Assembly: GCA_010015805.1 (NCBI GenBank)
Contig: ML978123.1
Coordinates: 2,914,001-2,978,000, forward strand
DNA from: Rhizodiscina lignyota
Taxonomy: Eukaryota; Ascomycota; Dothideomycetes; Aulographales; Rhizodiscinaceae
Reading direction: 5' to 3'
DNA: 64,000 nucleotides
Of the stretch, positions 31,869 to 45,100 are shown one piece after another. The notes under the pieces were generated by a model. The model was not told the origin of the DNA, did not search any database, and was given only the letters and a program-made list of their open reading frames with translations. The translations under genes were made by a program, and so were the position numbers. How positions within the stretch are numbered: position 1 is the stretch's first letter; each line of letters begins with the position of its first letter.

Positions 31869-34800
31869 CTACACAAGCACCCACTCGCTACTCCTCTTCA
31901 GAAACTTGTCCAGCATGATCCCCACATCTGCCAGGATGAACCGGCAGATGTAGAACCCGAAGAACTCGCTGGCGTGCCGCGTACACAGCTCCAGGCCCAC
32001 GTGCGTCGAGCTGGAGAACTTGAGCCCTGGGTCCTCGACCTGGCGTGCGATTTGATCTGTATCTTAGTTAGTACCTGTTGTACTTCCTCTTGAAGATGAT
32101 AGGGGAGAGAGAAGCGTACCAACAACCTGCACCGCATCACACAACCTCGCCAAACACGCCATATAATGGCTTAAACCCCCTCCAACGCTCGCCCAGTCCA
32201 CCTTCTCCACCTCTCTCTTCGCGAATCTAATATTGGGCAAACTCGTCATCGGCACTGTCGCCATGGTCGGCGCGTTCTTGCCTTCCTCCACTGCCATCCC
32301 GCCGCCACCATTGCTATCCTTCTTGCTCAAGCCCAATCCACTCGTTGTCAGATTCGTCAACCCAGTCCCCGAGTTCTTACTCCTCAGTCTCCGCCAGGAG
32401 GCGAGATAACTCTTGCTCTTATCCCCACCACTCGTTCTCGTCCCCGTGGTATCATTCGAGCCAGTATTGCTCTCCCCACTCTGCACCGGGGCATCTTTAA
32501 ACAGCGCCCCAACGCCATTGACGCCCACATCACTCCCCAACTTCTTACTCAAACTCGCCTGCACCTGGTCCAGGACGACCTCGAGGCCCTGCATCTCCTC
32601 CAGCACCGCATCCGCGTCAATCATGTCCACGCGCGCCAGCTTGCCCAATGCTGCAGTCAAGAGGTCGCAGTTCGCAATCTTCTCATCCACAGCCTTGAGC
32701 TTCACGCCTTTCACTTTCCACACCTCCCTCGGCACGAACAGCTTCGTAGACAAGTATCCACCGCGTGGATGTGCCATCGTCTGGTACAAACAACGCATCA
32801 GCCAAAACGGCCTTAGCAGGTGACTGCACGGACACGGCTCGAGCGGCGCAGGCGGATGGAACGCCAGCATGTTCGGACTCCCAGGTTGACCTGGACTGTG
32901 AATATCGCTTTCGAAGAGGTGCATCCCGCCGCTCGGCAGGCCAGCCTCTTGCGCAAAAGGCATCGGCACGGATGGCACGGCGGTCGTTTGCGAAGCGGCG
33001 CTGGAGGCGACGAGCGTGGAGCCTTTAACCTTAGCGCTAAAACTGCTGAAAGTGGTGCTCATGGGTGTGTTGATAGAGCCTTGGTCGCTGACATCAGGAC
33101 TAGAGACGGAGAGCTGTCGGTTGTTCTTGAGGGATAGGGAAGACTTGTTCTTGCGCAGCTCGATGCGCTGCGGCTTACCAGGTATGCCACCGGGGGAAGG
33201 TGGGGGCAGGCTGTCATGCGAAACGACCTTTGTTAGGCCTGGTGTTGCGGGGCTGACTGTTATGGTGGTTTCTGAGGGGCTATTCGCGAACGGTAGTTGT
33301 GGTTCTGGGAGGGGTTTGTTTGGTGGCTGCAGCTGCATTTTCGAGGTGGGATCGCTGGGCTGATACACGCCTGCTGCCATTGCAGCAGCCATGCCTGGAC
33401 TCTTTGGCGGAACTGTTGGCGGGGTCCCTGAACTTCCAGAGGGCGGAGGCGGATCCGGTTGCTTCTTGTTCATGAGCGTGTATTTGTTCGGCACGCTCGT
33501 CTCGATCTTCAGCTGCTTCGCGTTCTGACCAGACATGCGCCTACTCCTCACACCAGCCTGTTGCTGCTGTGGCATCGTAGTCGCGGATGGCGCTGCTGGA
33601 GGTGATTTCGTCGACGGTCCACTTGATGTGGAGGGTCTGCTAGAACCCGTCGTAGTCGATCGCTCTCTCTGCTGTGGGCTCGCAGTCGTTGCCGCACCAC
33701 CGTTTGCCTCCGAAACCGGTGGCAAAGCAGTGATGATCTTGCCCGTAGCAACACTCGCATCCTCGCCCTCCGCAACAGTGCCCAACCCTGAAATCGCCGT
33801 CGCGGCCGTCGTACCAGTCGTGCGATTCGAGCTCCTCGAGCTATTCCACGTATTCCCACTGCCACTAAACTCGCTCCCGTCACTCTGTCTCGGCAGAGCA
33901 CTCTTATTCTGCAGACCAAAGTCGAAGCCATCAAGCATATACTCCCTCGTCATCTCATCCAACAGCCTCTCCTCCTCTTCCGCGTCGTCGTCATCACCAT
34001 ATGGTGAGTCCTCTCTGAAGCCATCGCGCACGAGTGGGAGCTCGAGAGTGTTCTGTCCTTCGCTAGTTCGCAATTGTCTCTCCTTCTCCCGTAACCGCGC
34101 TGCCTGGACAGCTTCCTCGCGCTCCGCCTCGCGTACTCTTTCTTTCGCGAGTTCGACGTTTCGCAGCGCTGTTCTGACTGAGTCACTGGGCATCAGCACT
34201 TGTCCATCCTCATCATATGGCTCCAGCCCTTCATTATAGGCTGCCTCCACTGCGGCATCAAGCGCAGCGTCGAACTCGGCCTGCGTACTTTGGCTGTCTG
34301 GTCGCTGCTGCATCACCTTGCGCCGCACAGCGCCTTGTGAACTAACAGAGTGGACCGAAGAGCGACAGGAGGAGCTGCCAGACTCGTCGATAGTGTCGAG
34401 CCATGACATGGAGCCTCCGCTGCCTTCGCGAGAATGATGTTCTACGGACTTTTGCCTCGGCAGTTGCAGCAGTTGTGGCTGTAATGAAGAAGATTCTTCT
34501 GGCTCTGCCTGTTGCGGCGACGGCGGGTAGCGAGGTGATAGAGGCGGGGGCATGTATGTCTTGTCCATCGGCGCATCAAGGCTCAGGGTGCGCTCCTTCC
34601 TGGTTGGGCTCTGGATTGTGGACGTTGGTGATTGGAGGAGGAAGGAGGTTTCATTGTCGATAGGCAGAGCATTCTCGACCGCTCTGAATGCGGATGTTAA
34701 AGTCGAGTCTCTAGTGATCGTCGGTCTTACGGTTTCGGGGGTGGATGTGATCGGATTCGAAGGGGTTGGTGTCGTCATATTATTTACAGATCTATCGTTT

Positions 34801-36387
34801 GCTATTCGTGTCATCGTGGCCATTTCAATTACCGCTTCTTCCTCATCGTCGGTAGCGGGAGGTTCGTTGGAGAGCTGTGGTCTGTCCGTCTCGCTCGGTG
34901 GCCGCGCTGGCAGTGACTTGCCTGGCGCGGGTTGAGCGAGGCTGGGATTGAGATCTTGGAGTTCTGATATTCGATTCGTATATGTCTCGCGCTGTGCCGC
35001 AGCCACGATTAGCCGTCATGCTTCAATTAAGGTAAAGCCAAGACTCATCGTGTTGACATGGAACTTTTTGTGTCAGTGTGAAAATGGACAGTATACTCAC
35101 AATCGCATCCAACTTCCTCTTATCATCCTCCCCCGAGCTCTTCAGCATCACCTGCCGCAACAACTCGCACGCCTCGCCATACGCTTCCACCGCGCCCTCA
35201 AAGTTCTGCGCATTGTCCAGCAGAACCGCTGTATTGGCTTTCTGCAGCGCGCGACTCAACATTGCCTTCTTGTCGCGCTCTTTGTGCTCTCGCTTGCGCG
35301 GCGACACACCGCTCTCGCCCGGAGCACGGGTGCTACTCTCGCTTGCGCTACGTTCGCGATTCGATGAGCGAGAGCCGCTGCGTTGTCGCGAGGTGGCGGA
35401 GTGGTATGTCGAGGATCCAGGGGTAATGGCTGGTGAGGGGTTCGTGGAGTATTTGGAGGTCTCAGGGTCGAGGTTTTCTTTTCGACTATTACGGAAGTCG
35501 TCGGATGGATCTGGGAGGCCGGCGCGAGCTCTGGAAGAGACGTCTCGGCTGCTCTTCTTTTTCTTTGGCGATCGCGTAGATTTTACGCCTTTAGAATTGA
35601 AGTAATCCTGTGCGCCAGATTCTTGCGTCAATGGCGATGAGATGCCGGTTGATGGAGACGGTGTCCCAGTCGACGAGGAGAGAGGCTCGAAGGTGAGTTT
35701 TGGCAGAGATGGCAAGGTCGAGATTGGAGGTAATGTGGCCGTTGATCTGGAGACCCCTGATGGCGGAGGGGGAGAGTGGAATGACCGTCGTTTGGTTGGA
35801 CTCGAATCAGGACTTTTCTTCCTCACATTTGAGCTGTTTCGCTTCTGCAGTTTTCCGGACGAAGGAGAAGGGAGGCCGTTGGAGCCATTGATTGATGCCG
35901 TCGGGCCACTACCACCAAAACTTAAACGTCTCGTCCAACTGGTCCGTCTCTTCGTCTCCCTTTCCTCCCCGCCAGCTTTTGGCGAAGTGGTTGATTGCGA
36001 CCACCGATCCACGACACCTTCTGCGACACTCGAACGTCGCTTGGAGCCAGGGCTGGCAGTCGACGACTGTCCAATGCGTGTGTATTCCTCCGCAGCGTCT
36101 TCAGCAATATTTTTTCCCTCCTCTGGAGGCGGAGCTGTCGAAGGCCGTTGGGGTACCGGACCGGAAGAAGCCGTCAACAGAGGTGGTCTCTTGCCAGTAG
36201 GCGGTGTGAATCCGGGGGCGGCGGAGGAGGAGACGAGGAAGGAGGTGCCAGCGGAATTCAGCGAGCTGTTGGAGCGGGAGTGGGTATGGCGAGAGTAGTT
36301 GAAGGTCGAGGGAGTGGTGGAGAGGCCATTGTTGCTGGAGACCAAGGATTGCGGTGCGTGGTTCAGTTGCTGCAATCCGGAGTACAT
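31869..36387 (-). CDS. Large MIT-domain protein
   Basis: Three exons in transcript order: 35101-36387, 32120-34991 and 31869-32056, giving 1448 residues. The MIT (microtubule interacting and trafficking) domain lies at about residues 380-445 and crosses the first splice site (AMLSRALQKANTAVLLDNAQ, then AVEAYGEACELLRQVM, then LDAIRETYTNRISELQ). Most of the rest is Ser/Pro/Thr-rich and disordered. A folded C-terminal region (about residues 1110-1448) includes LFVPREVWKVKGVKLKAVDEK and an end containing HASEFFGFYICRFILADVG. MIT domains bind ESCRT-III tails in endosomal sorting and membrane scission, so an endosomal or septal role is inferred. The upstream 1 kb is GC-rich with pyrimidine tracts, and a 5' extension by another exon cannot be excluded. 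Confidence 0.88.
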
Positions 36388-38149
36388 TATCGTGGCTTGT
36401 CACCGCCGGAGTTGCACAGCAGGATGTGCACTCACGCAGACATGGGTGGAGTAGGGCCTTATCTTCACGGGCCAGTGCAGCGCACGAACGACAAGCACTC
36501 GCTGCGAGGGCAGCTTTGGAGAAAGTTCAGTCGGTGTCCTTGAGTCGGGCGGATGTGCACTGATGCAGTGACGAAGGGTTAGTGGTGATGGGAGGGGGAT
36601 GCGGTCGAGCAAGGATGCGTCCAGACGGCGGCGACTGGTGCGGTAGCCAGGCACACGAGCGCGCAGAGAGCGTGCAGGATCAGCGGCGGCCAGTCGAGCA
36701 GCTGGTCTTCAGGCAGTCGTCGTGTCGTCGTCGAGCAGAGGGAGGACAGAGATGAAGATGGAGTTTCTCGCACGCTGCTACGCGCGATGCAGCGTGGGCG
36801 GACGATCTGGTGGTGTCTTGCGCAGGGGTCGGCCAGTGAAAGCCAGCTCCTTGACGAGCCTGACCCTTCTCCCGCCCTGGCTGTGCGCGCCTCTCCGCCG
36901 GTATTCGCTGGGTAAAAGTGTGGAGACGCTGCCCCTGGCCGCCGGAGGCTTAAGCCGCATGCAGATTGGTGAAGTTGGCAGCCCGCAGTCTAAGGGAGCC
37001 TAAGCACAGATCCGAGCCGCCAGAACGCGCTCCTGGGACGAGCGGTGCCACTATCACTGCGGCGACGCGGAGCGCTATCGAGCGGTGCAGGAGACAAAAT
37101 CGATGGGGCTACCAATATAAGAGACTTTCTCGCCTCTGCTGCAGGAGAAGGTGGTGAGAAGCTTCCACGGCAGAGGTGGTGGGCGTCGCACATTGAAACT
37201 CGCAGCACCGCGTGCAGTCGCGACTCGCGCACCGCCGCCCAACCTGCGACTCCCACTTCTGGCGTGAGCGTTTCGAAATGGGAGGCACGCTTGCAGCCTG
37301 CTCTCCAGCCGATCCACTCTCTCACCACCGCCAGCAATTTGGGGCCGTATGCTTCGGTAAGACGCAATATCTGTAAGGCTGCGACGCTTCTGCTCAAACA
37401 ACTCCCGCCGACCATTTCCTTGCTCGACCGTTTGATGACTACCTAAATTCTCCGTTCCAATGAGTGCGGCACGTAAGCAGCGCTGAGCGCGCGTATCTGT
37501 CCAGAGGGCCAGACAGCCAGAAAGACGTCAACCCCAACGTCTCACACGCCAATTGGCATCCGTCGCGACACACCCCACACAGTATCAGCTCGCCCATGGC
37601 CCGAAACATCTCGTACGAGCTGATCAACCGCTGCTAAAACATCACAAGTACCAAAGTACACCCGCATGCCCTACTTCCAGAAAAATCCCAAAAGCCGAAA
37701 TTCCAAATTTTCGGGCGTCTAATGCGTCTATTAAACATTCCCCAATATTCTCGCTCGTCGTCATTTTGCAGTCTTGAGGCCTTCCTCTTCGAGCTCACCT
37801 CCAGACGCCATCGTCAGGGGTGCATGTCCGAATGCATGTCATGCCCACCACACCCGCACTCCCAGCCGTGGCAACCGCTGCTGAGCTTTCATGGGTGATT
37901 CCTACAGCAGCGAAACTCTTACATTTGATATGCAAGGTACCGCGTTGCCGTGGGGGCTCCATCGCGCTCGCGTTTGTTAAAAGCGCGATTCGTATATGGG
38001 GTCAAAAGAGCGAGCGCTCGCAGCGCAGACCACCTCTCATACCTTTCTTTTTCCTCCGCTTATGTCATATCTCACGAGACCACTAGAATTCAAGAGCGAG
38101 ATTCTATATTCTTCTGCGAAAATGATCGACGTATGTAGGAGCTCCTTGT
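36388..38149. other. GC-rich upstream region of the MIT gene, no gene seen
   Basis: The first kilobase is GC-rich and contains many short open frames on both strands typical of shadow coding; the rest to 38149 is ordinary intergenic DNA. A donor-like GTGAGT at about 36426-36431 (minus strand) could belong to a 5' UTR intron. Confidence 0.4.
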
Positions 38150-39560
38150 CGTCTATTCTCTTGAGCGTGACAAAATAGCTGGTCGCCGGACAAGCTGCAA
38201 TGTCCAATACTATCTATCTCTTGCTCTTCCAGGTTAGCAGGACTATCTCTACAAGCTTAGTTTTACGTTATTTGGGGTGTACATCACCATAGCAGACCTT
38301 TGAAAGACTTGCATATTTTGTGAACTGCAGACGCTAAACACAACAGCTGCCCAGTGCCCATGAAAGCTGCGGCCAACTCTTTTCTCGCCGTCGATATTCC
38401 CCTCGGGAGTCTTGCTAGACATCTTCTTTTGATTCACTATTTGGTTTCGACAATAGTCGTAATCGTAGCGACGGGAGAGGGTCTCTTTCGTAATCAGCCG
38501 TTGGATCTCCCATTCGATAATGTTCAACATCTGTGCTTATCTTGTGCTTGTCATCAGGTGTCGGATGCAAACCATCGTTGGCGAGGCTGCTGTGCGGATC
38601 AGACGAAACATGTCATTTATGTCATCGTTCTCCGCTACGACAAATTCCTTCCAATTCGAGAGCAACTTTCCTCGAGCGTAACAAAACAGCTAACCCAGAT
38701 AGATATCGAAATGGTACAATAAACGCACCTTTTACTCCCCAGCTGAGCCGAGAGCATCGTGGAAAACTCTGTATGACACGCCTTGGCTGATGCTTATCAA
38801 GACTGTACAGCTTTGCGATGCTCTCGCTACTGGGCTTGAGAGTGACAAGATAGCTGACCTTGATAGACGCCGAAAGGTTACAGCAAATACTAATTGTGCT
38901 ATTCATCTTCCGCGAGAGTAGCGTTGAAAGCCCGCTGTAACATACCTTAGCCGATACTTATCGAAAGCACACAGCTTTGATGAACCTAACCTATCTCTAC
39001 TGTCGTGTCTGTGCACTTCAGCAGCTTCGTGTCTTGTAGCGATAGGTCAAACCTTTCTGTCACCGTCAGGTTAGCTAGCCGCGACCCGCCACGGGTGATT
39101 GGTGCCATTTTTGGTATTTTACAATGAACGTGTTAGGGTTGACAAGTTTATATACAACCTCTTAATGTCCGAACATCTAGGTGTCAGACATTGGTACGTC
39201 CTTTGGTTGCAATCTATGTTATGCAGTGAGGCTTCACAAAACGCTTAAAAAGGAGCGGTGGAAGGAACACAACTCGTGCTATCTGGCGTCGGCGAGAGCA
39301 TTGCTGAAAGCTTGATCTAACATACTCTAGACTACATTAATGACGAATTCATTACTTCAATGAATTTAATTCATCCTTACACAAGCCACTCGCTCCATAT
39401 CTTACCTGATGGGCGCCGCAAGGGGCAGCAAGCCTAAGTCGTGCTATTTAGTGTCGACGAAGGCATCGCTGAAAGTTTGATTTAGCATACTCCAGACCGT
39501 ATTAATTATAGCTTCGTCACTTCAATGAATTCAATTCATTCTTACATGGGCCACTATACA
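38150..39560. repeat. Decayed ~160-bp tandem repeat (satellite-like)
   Basis: Two clear adjacent copies lie at about 39265-39395 and 39430-39560, offset by 165 bp: CGTGCTAT at 39275 and 39440, then GCTGAAAGCTTGAT / GCTGAAAGTTTGAT, and ACTTCAATGAATT. Two older copies lie at about 38670-38830 and 38830-38990, sharing GTGACAAGATAGCT / GTAACAAAACAGCT and CTTATC..ACAGCTTTG. A further partial copy begins near 38158 (GAGCGTGACAAAATAGCTGG). Differences are largely C/T and G/A. No open reading frame is conserved. It looks like a RIP-decayed tandem array. Confidence 0.6.
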
Positions 39561-40015
39561 CCTCAACTACTCGATGCATCGCAACTGCGGCCTAGGTATC
39601 ATGTCACCCTCAAGCGTATGCACGAAGACACCGAAGAAATTAGACTTGACTATGATGGAATTTGTATTCCTATCTTTGGTATCGTGAGCTTGTGGCTCAC
39701 TCGTGATCTATCTGTGGCATCCAGCCACCATCGGCCTCAGCGCCATTGAGCGCTATCATGCAAGTAACCCGCTTCAACTCCAAGCAGAAGTATGCATCTG
39801 AAATAGCAACAACTGGTACCCGGAATTGCGAAGCTAGGGGTACTGACAGTAGCAGGTGCGCCCACCTCCGGGTGTCTCCGGCTCCGTTTCCGATGCTTCT
39901 TCCTCATCGTACATAGCATCCGTGTAGATGCCATCATTGCTCGAAAAGGGCATGATCTCCGCGCGAAACCTGTACTTGCAGTAACGCTCATTCTCAGTGA
40001 CAACCCGCAGCAAAC
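39561..40015. other. 3' flank of COP9 subunit 3, possible alternative exon
   Basis: Past the annotated stop lies a possible intron (39970-40019) and an acidic 44-codon open frame to 39834 on the minus strand, described under findings. Nothing else is seen. Confidence 0.4.
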
Positions 40016-41727
40016 TTACATCGCCTCCATCAGGTCCTCATCTGCTTCGTCTTCGCCACCAGGCATGCCTGACATACCTTCGAAAAGCTCGGGCCTGTCG
40101 TGGCCCACGTCCATCGCCCCAGAGCCCAGCACGCTGAACGTACCGCTCGCCTCAAGAGAAGCCTGGGTGCGCTTCTCCTGCTCCGCCGCCAGCTGCTTGA
40201 GGATGTACTCCTTCGTCAACTCGAGCTTGTTGTCCGCGTCGCGCACGTACTCGCTCAGCACCTTCAAGCGCTCGGCCTGCTTGTACATGTCCGCGAGATG
40301 GTCAGCCTCACTCTTGGCCTTTGGTCCTGCGGCCGGGTCCATGAAGAAGCGTAGGATTGGGTCGCCAGAGGAGGACTCGATGATGGCATTGAGATGGCCT
40401 TGCGAGATGAGTTCCTGCAGGTAGGGTTGCGCCTGATCGGCAGGGAGACCGAGCATGTTGGCGACCATGCTGACAGGGATGGCGGAGTACGTCTTCTCAA
40501 GCTTGGCAACGAAGAAGCGCTGCAGGTGGATGGGGAGCATGTGCACGAGACCGGCGTTACCGTCGTCGATCCACAGCTGCGCACCTTCGGAGACCTCGGC
40601 GGCGAGGCGAGGTGCATTCTCAGAGACAAAGATGTCGGCGAGAGAGGTGTAGTGCGGGGAGGATGCCTTCAGGTCTTTGATAGCACCTTGGTTGATCAGC
40701 TTAGATGGCTTGGGGACCTGGTGGAGGTTGTTAGCATTGAAATGGGAGTCTGATATTAAGTGGAAGGTTCACGTACTTGACCAGTCGCGAGACAGCCGAC
40801 GAGCAACCACTTTCGGTACGCCTCGACCATCATTCCCGTAGCGACATTCTGAGTTGGCGTGACGAGGACGTGTTCAAGGAAGATTTGCGCGTCCTCCCAC
40901 ATCTGTAGTGCGATGTAGGCCATACCACCTAGAAGGAAGTACTCCTGGACTTGTTCGATTGAGACCAGATCTGTGAAACCAGACTTCTCGTTGATGAATG
41001 CACCACTGACGGCATGATTCGAGCATAGGTACGGAGCATCGATGTTGGAGGCATCTTTGGGGGGGAAGGAGTGGATAATGTTCGAGAGGATTGGGAGGGC
41101 TTCACCATATGCTTGAGACGCCATGCAGAGTCGGAGGAAGGTGAGGTGGTGGGTCGTCAGGACGCCGCCTTCTGGGTCGAGACGCAGCAAGGCAGAGCGG
41201 AATGGGTGGATCGCAAGCACCGGCTACAAGTTATAAGTGAATAATGCAACGAGATACGTGCTTGTTTCACTTACCATGTCGAAGCCTGCAGCCACGCGAT
41301 ACACGAACGCGAGAAGCCTCCTCCAGTCCTTGCCGACATATCTTATCTGGATCGGGTCATATTTGCCCAGGAACTCGACCAACTGCGCCCACATTGCGCC
41401 ATCGGGACGCAGGTATTGCGGAATCCCATCGGGGACCTTGGAGAACTTCTCGACCGGCGCGATGTACGCAATCAGGACCTTGAGGTACGGCAGTGTTTGC
41501 ACGGCAGGATTCAGATGCTTGAAATGCATTAGTATAATGAGATGGCGGTATGGGAGGTGCCCTACGTTGAGGAGGCAGCTGTCTGTTCCACCGCCGGCTT
41601 TGGTGTACTCCTTCGCGGAGATCTTGTCGAGCTTCTGGAGGAAAGCTGTAATTTCCTCATCGTACACTTCGTCTGCCAGCGGCTCATTGGGTGGGAAGCT
41701 AAAGAAGAGTTGCGCAGTGTCCGCCAT
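40016..41727 (-). CDS. csnC: COP9 signalosome complex subunit 3
   Basis: Exons in transcript order: 41275-41727, 40777-41223 and 40016-40717, giving 533 residues. The ATG at 41727 is the family-type start (MADTAQLFFSFPP); the frame open upstream to 42090 has no such support. Helical repeats (about residues 40-330, with VLAIHPFRSALLRLDP and the paired segments around YFLLGGMAYIALQMWEDA) are followed by a PCI domain (about 340-470, with HLQRFFVAKLEKTYSAIPVS) and an acidic tail ending in DLMEAM. The COP9 signalosome removes Nedd8 from cullins; in Aspergillus it governs development and secondary metabolism. The stop codon overlaps a perfect GTAAGT donor, so another C-terminus is possible. Confidence 0.93.
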
Positions 41728-42196
41728 TCCGACGGCTGCGCGAAGAGCGCGAAAAGTTGAAATTGTGGATGAAGCTGTGCTGATTTTCGCGAGGGTGCGG
41801 AGCGAAGTGGGGGATTCGAGGATGCGGTTGAAGCTTTGCTGATGCTTTGGTGACCTCTCTTGAGTGGTGTTCGTTGAGAGGAAGAAAGGTGGAAGGTGAA
41901 TGGAGGTGTTGAAGGATTTAAAGGCGAGGCGGGTGCGGGGCAGTGATGTTGTTATATAGTTCGAGGCATCAACACCGCAAAAGAGTGAAGCTGCTCGGAG
42001 GTGCTGCCTAATCCCTGTCAATATCAAATCGGTCCGTGCGTCCCGAACACGCGCGCCGCGGCGCGTGCTCCGCTCCACCGCTTCACTCAACGGCGAACGG
42101 AGGTCATTTGTACAAAGATGAATTCTTTACCCTATAGGTACCAATTCTATGCCACTTGAAAAGCCGTCCATACAGGACTTTTGCTTGCCAAAAGAA
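41728..42196. other. Upstream region of COP9 subunit 3
   Basis: This 469-bp stretch holds the promoter of the signalosome gene and the BUB1 3' flank. An open frame upstream of the CSN3 start runs through it to 42090 but lacks family resemblance. Confidence 0.45.
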
Positions 42197-45100
42197 TCAC
42201 TTGCGCCTTGGCTTCACACTGCTTTCCAACCTCCGCAAATGTGCTTTGAGACCCACGCCCTTCTCACAGTTGCCTTCCAAATAAGACTCCATCTTCTCTC
42301 GCACGCCTTTCATCCCCTTCAACAGAGGCATCTTCCTGCCTTCTTCCGCATCCAAATTCATCAATGGATTGAGCAACAAGTCGAAGCACTCATTCCAAAT
42401 CTCCGTCTGCCAATACCTCTTTAGGCCCTCTTTGATTCTGTACGTCTTCGTGGCACCAGCACCAAGAGCTGCACCCCTCTCTGCAATCGTCTCGATGTAC
42501 TTGCCAAAGAGCAGCGAGTGGATTATGCCCGCAAGGCCGTGGTAGTCGATCTGGTAGGTCCACGGCCGCATCTCCCGCATCTCAGCACAGTCTGCTTCAG
42601 ACGTCTCCCAGTCCGCGATGAACTGGACGTCAGGGCGGAAGGCTTTCATATCGATGCCTCGACCGAAATCAATGAGCGCAACGCCACGGTCGGACCAACC
42701 GTCTGTGCCGTCGCGCTTGTACTGGGAGGACCAGCTTGAATCCGAGACTGACGACGAGAAGTCTTTGCTGCTGCCTTTCGAACCCACCAGTCGCAGAAGG
42801 ACGTTATCGGCCTTCAAATCTCCATGAATGAGACCCTTGGAGTGCAACGCTTCGACAGTCCTGAGTAGCTCGACCGTAAAGAACATCGCGACAATCTCAT
42901 CCATCACACCTCCACCGTTGGAATCCATCCTTGAGATATTGATCACGTTTAGTAGCGTGCCTTGGTCGCGATATTCTTCGATGAGATAGCCCTCGTCCAG
43001 GAATAGATGCATCTCGTATGCGTGAATGATTGAATCAACTGGTCGCGACACTCCCAACCGCCGCTTCGCTTGCCGCATAATATAGAATTCCCATGCCGTA
43101 GGAGGATGCTCCATCTTGATGGCTTCCAAACCGCCTCGCGCAAGACCGAATGCACCCTTACCCATCTGAGCTGGCACATCTTCATCATCATTCTCGTCCT
43201 CGGCTGCGGCGCGACTACTGGCGAGATATACAGGCGCAAACGCTCCTTGGCCTAGCTCGCATTTGACGGTATAGATCCGATCAGAACCGTTGAATTGCAG
43301 TGTCGGTGGCATGGATAGATTTGTCGCAGTCTTTTCGTTCCCGTTCTTGTTGACTTTCGCAACAGCTCTCACGAAACGCCGAATTTCTGATCCTTTGCCG
43401 AACGTTTCGGTACGATGGTCGTGGTATCCATCATGCGATGCTAACGGCGGCTGCGCGTGGAAGAGTATTTGGTTCCTGATATGGTCATCGACAGGATTGC
43501 ACTGCGTCTCTTCGATGATCGGTCCTTTTGGCTGCGCTTCTTTCCCTGCACCGGTAAGTTTTTGGCTTAGCGGTTTCTGCTGCGTTTCTGTCTTCGACAA
43601 ACCAAGCGGCGCTTTTCCAGCCTTCGAAGGTTTTGGCAACGCAGGCTGTGGGATATTGACGTCCAGATCATTCTCCTTGTTCTCTTTGACATCGTCTACA
43701 AACGGACTGCTCGTTATATCATCGTCGCGTTGCGAAACTGGTGGCTTGTTCCGTCGACATGGTGTCTTGGAGCTGAAGTAGTCCTTCTCTGCTGCAATCG
43801 ACGTCGCAGCACCTAAGGAGCTCTCTGTCTTCTCCACGATGGGAGTCATAAAGGGAAGCCTGTTATTCATCATTTGAGCTGGATTTCGATAAGGGTGGGT
43901 CGGAGCATCGTAGTCCTCTGGGGGAATTGGGACAAAGCTCGCTGGATGAGACTGTGAGTGGAACCCTGGAGACGTCGGCGTGATGAGGTATTCTTCCTGC
44001 TCTGCGTCTGGCACACTGGTTTGTTTTTCAGCGTTTGGGTCGGACCATGATGCGCCTGTGACTTGGCTGGGCTCGTCATCCTCTTCATCGCCTTCATCTG
44101 GTAGATCTTTGACTTGACTAAAGCTGGACCATCCAGTCTCGCTGGTTAGCCCTTCGTTTTCGTCTGCAGTGCTCTTCGCCTCCGTTTGCTCCGTAAAGTC
44201 TGCTCCGCCAGCAGTATCATCTCCAAATTCGCTCGCACTCGCAGATATTCTGCCGGTGCCTGTGCTCTCCCCCGCGCTCGTATAGGCATCGTCGTCATCG
44301 TCATCGTCGCTTTCTTCCGCACTCGCTACGTCTTCTTCTTCTGGTACCTTGGTGAGAGTTTGGTTGAAGATATCGTATATCTCGTCCATAGCCTCCTTTG
44401 TGCAAACAGTCATGGTAGGCTCGGATGACTTCTTACGCTTGATCTTAGGTCCAGTTGGTGAAGAGAGGTTCGTCTGAACTGTTTGTGTCTCTGCTCGGAT
44501 CTCTGTGACTTTGATCTTTCGCGTTCGATTAGCTTTGTCTTCTCGTCTTGCCTTCTTTGCTGCTCTCGCTGCAGCTTCCTCCTTGTTAGGCGAGTCAGCG
44601 CTATCGTTCAGTGGGACAGTCTGGGTAGCGGGCGGTGCGTTTTCATCGTTGAGAGTGACTGGCTCCTGTGGCTCATTTGGCTCTTGATCGCCTTCCTCCT
44701 CTTTCCTTCTCTTCCTCTGTTCGGCAAGCTTCCTCGCACTCATTGTGTCTTCGTCGATGAAGATCTTCATGCCCTTGCTACCCTTCTTCTCTTGGGCCTC
44801 TTGCTTCTGCTCTTTCGTCTTCTTGACAACCGGCTTTTCCTTGCTCCAGTCACGATCGAGCCATCCCCTATGGCGTGCTCTGAGCTCTTCGAAGCAGTAC
44901 TCTGCACCGGAAGCGTTCGCGGGGTCGGGATAAACCGCCTCAAGGTTCACAAAAACACACTCTGCACGCCCTGTTTTGGGGTTGATGGTTGTCTGGCTTT
45001 CGTGGAAGGCAGAAAAACTTGATTGGGATTGAGACTGCATATACAAAAAGGCGAGAAACGCGCCGCAGCAATTAGTCCTGTTGCTGTCAAATGAGAAAAA

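Noticed and set aside
33535-34239. 234-codon plus-strand frame inside the MIT-domain gene
   Set aside because: Low-complexity Ser/Val sequence opposite a disordered Ser/Thr/Arg-rich coding region; a shadow.
41728-42090. N-terminal extension of COP9 subunit 3
   Set aside because: The open frame upstream of 41727 is compositionally unlike the protein, and the ATG at 41727 matches the expected family start.
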